From the NCBI RefSeq assembly GCF_004345705.1, contig NZ_SLWV01000057.1:1-5447 (forward strand): DNA of 5,447 bases. The letters are read 5' to 3'. This document shows positions 5,431 to 5,447 of the stretch, in pieces (position 1 is the first letter of the stretch; each line of letters starts with the position of its first letter). Made by a program: the position numbers and the translations under genes. The notes under the pieces were generated by a model. That model did no database searches and was not told where the DNA came from. It saw only the letters and a list, made by a program, of their open reading frames with translations. Source of the stretch: Marinisporobacter balticus (GTDB taxonomy: Bacteria > Bacillota > Clostridia > Peptostreptococcales > Thermotaleaceae).

Positions 5431-5439
5431 GAATATTTT

Positions 5440-5447
5440 ATGCTTAA
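5440..5447 (+). CDS. Start of a plus-strand gene cut off by the window edge
   Basis: Only ATG CTT and two further bases are present. The start is supported by an AGGAGGA ribosome binding site (5426-5432) seven bases upstream and by a promoter candidate at 5363-5391. Nothing can be said about the product. Confidence 0.6.

Larger units (their letters stand above)
5262..5439. other. Divergent intergenic region between the MgtC-like gene and the right-edge gene
   Basis: The region serves as the 5' region of two divergent genes. It holds the plus-strand promoter and ribosome-binding-site hairpin listed separately. On the minus side a weak promoter candidate (TTATGC, 17 bases, TAATAA near 5370-5342) might serve the MgtC-like gene. 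A 10-bp direct repeat TTTTATTAAT occurs at 5324-5333 and 5340-5349 (period 16) in very AT-rich DNA. A bulged stem TCAC-GG/CC-GTGA lies near 5290-5315 in the MgtC-side leader. Nothing here looks coding. Confidence 0.5.

Noticed and set aside
1..5447. CRISPR arrays, tRNA or rRNA genes, transposases, phage or defence genes
   Set aside because: No regularly spaced repeats, cloverleaf-like sequence, or mobile-element or defence protein was found on either strand.

Overview
This window looks like chromosomal DNA of a low-GC, AT-rich Bacillota bacterium, most likely a clostridial or tissierellial anaerobe. The basis is the AT-biased codon use, strong AGGAGG or G-run ribosome binding sites, sigma-A type promoters, U-tailed terminators, and the gene families present. 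I cannot name the species from sequence alone.

Layout: almost everything is on the minus strand, so transcription runs from high to low coordinates. At the far right edge a plus-strand gene just begins (start codon at 5440), behind its own promoter and a hairpin that hides its ribosome binding site. Leftward on the minus strand comes a complete MgtC/SapB-family membrane protein gene (5261 to 4560). A gene-free stretch of about 600 bases follows (3954 to 4559). It holds a candidate promoter, an AT-rich palindrome, a strong intrinsic terminator, two segments that look like diverged copies of one another, and a hairpin just ahead of dctP. Next is a complete three-gene tripartite (TRAP) transporter operon: dctP, a lipoprotein solute receptor (3953 to 2910); dctQ, the small permease (2738 to 2250); and dctM, the large permease (2235 to 949). 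The left end carries the first 253 codons of a GlpA/LhgO-like FAD-dependent oxidoreductase (760 to 1, truncated). It is preceded by an extended -10 promoter and a leader containing a two-part intrinsic terminator of the kind used for antitermination control.

How the parts work together: DctP, exported and lipid-anchored outside the membrane, should capture a carboxylate-type solute and hand it to DctQM for ion-driven uptake. The substrate cannot be read from the sequence. The downstream oxidoreductase has its own promoter, but no convincing terminator separates it from dctM, so read-through is possible. The MgtC-like protein is probably unrelated to the transporter in function.

No new multi-gene system is visible and the coding content is ordinary. 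The points worth a second look are non-coding: the leader attenuator before the oxidoreductase, the ribosome-binding-site hairpin at the right edge, and the promoter-palindrome-terminator unit between the MgtC-like gene and dctP.
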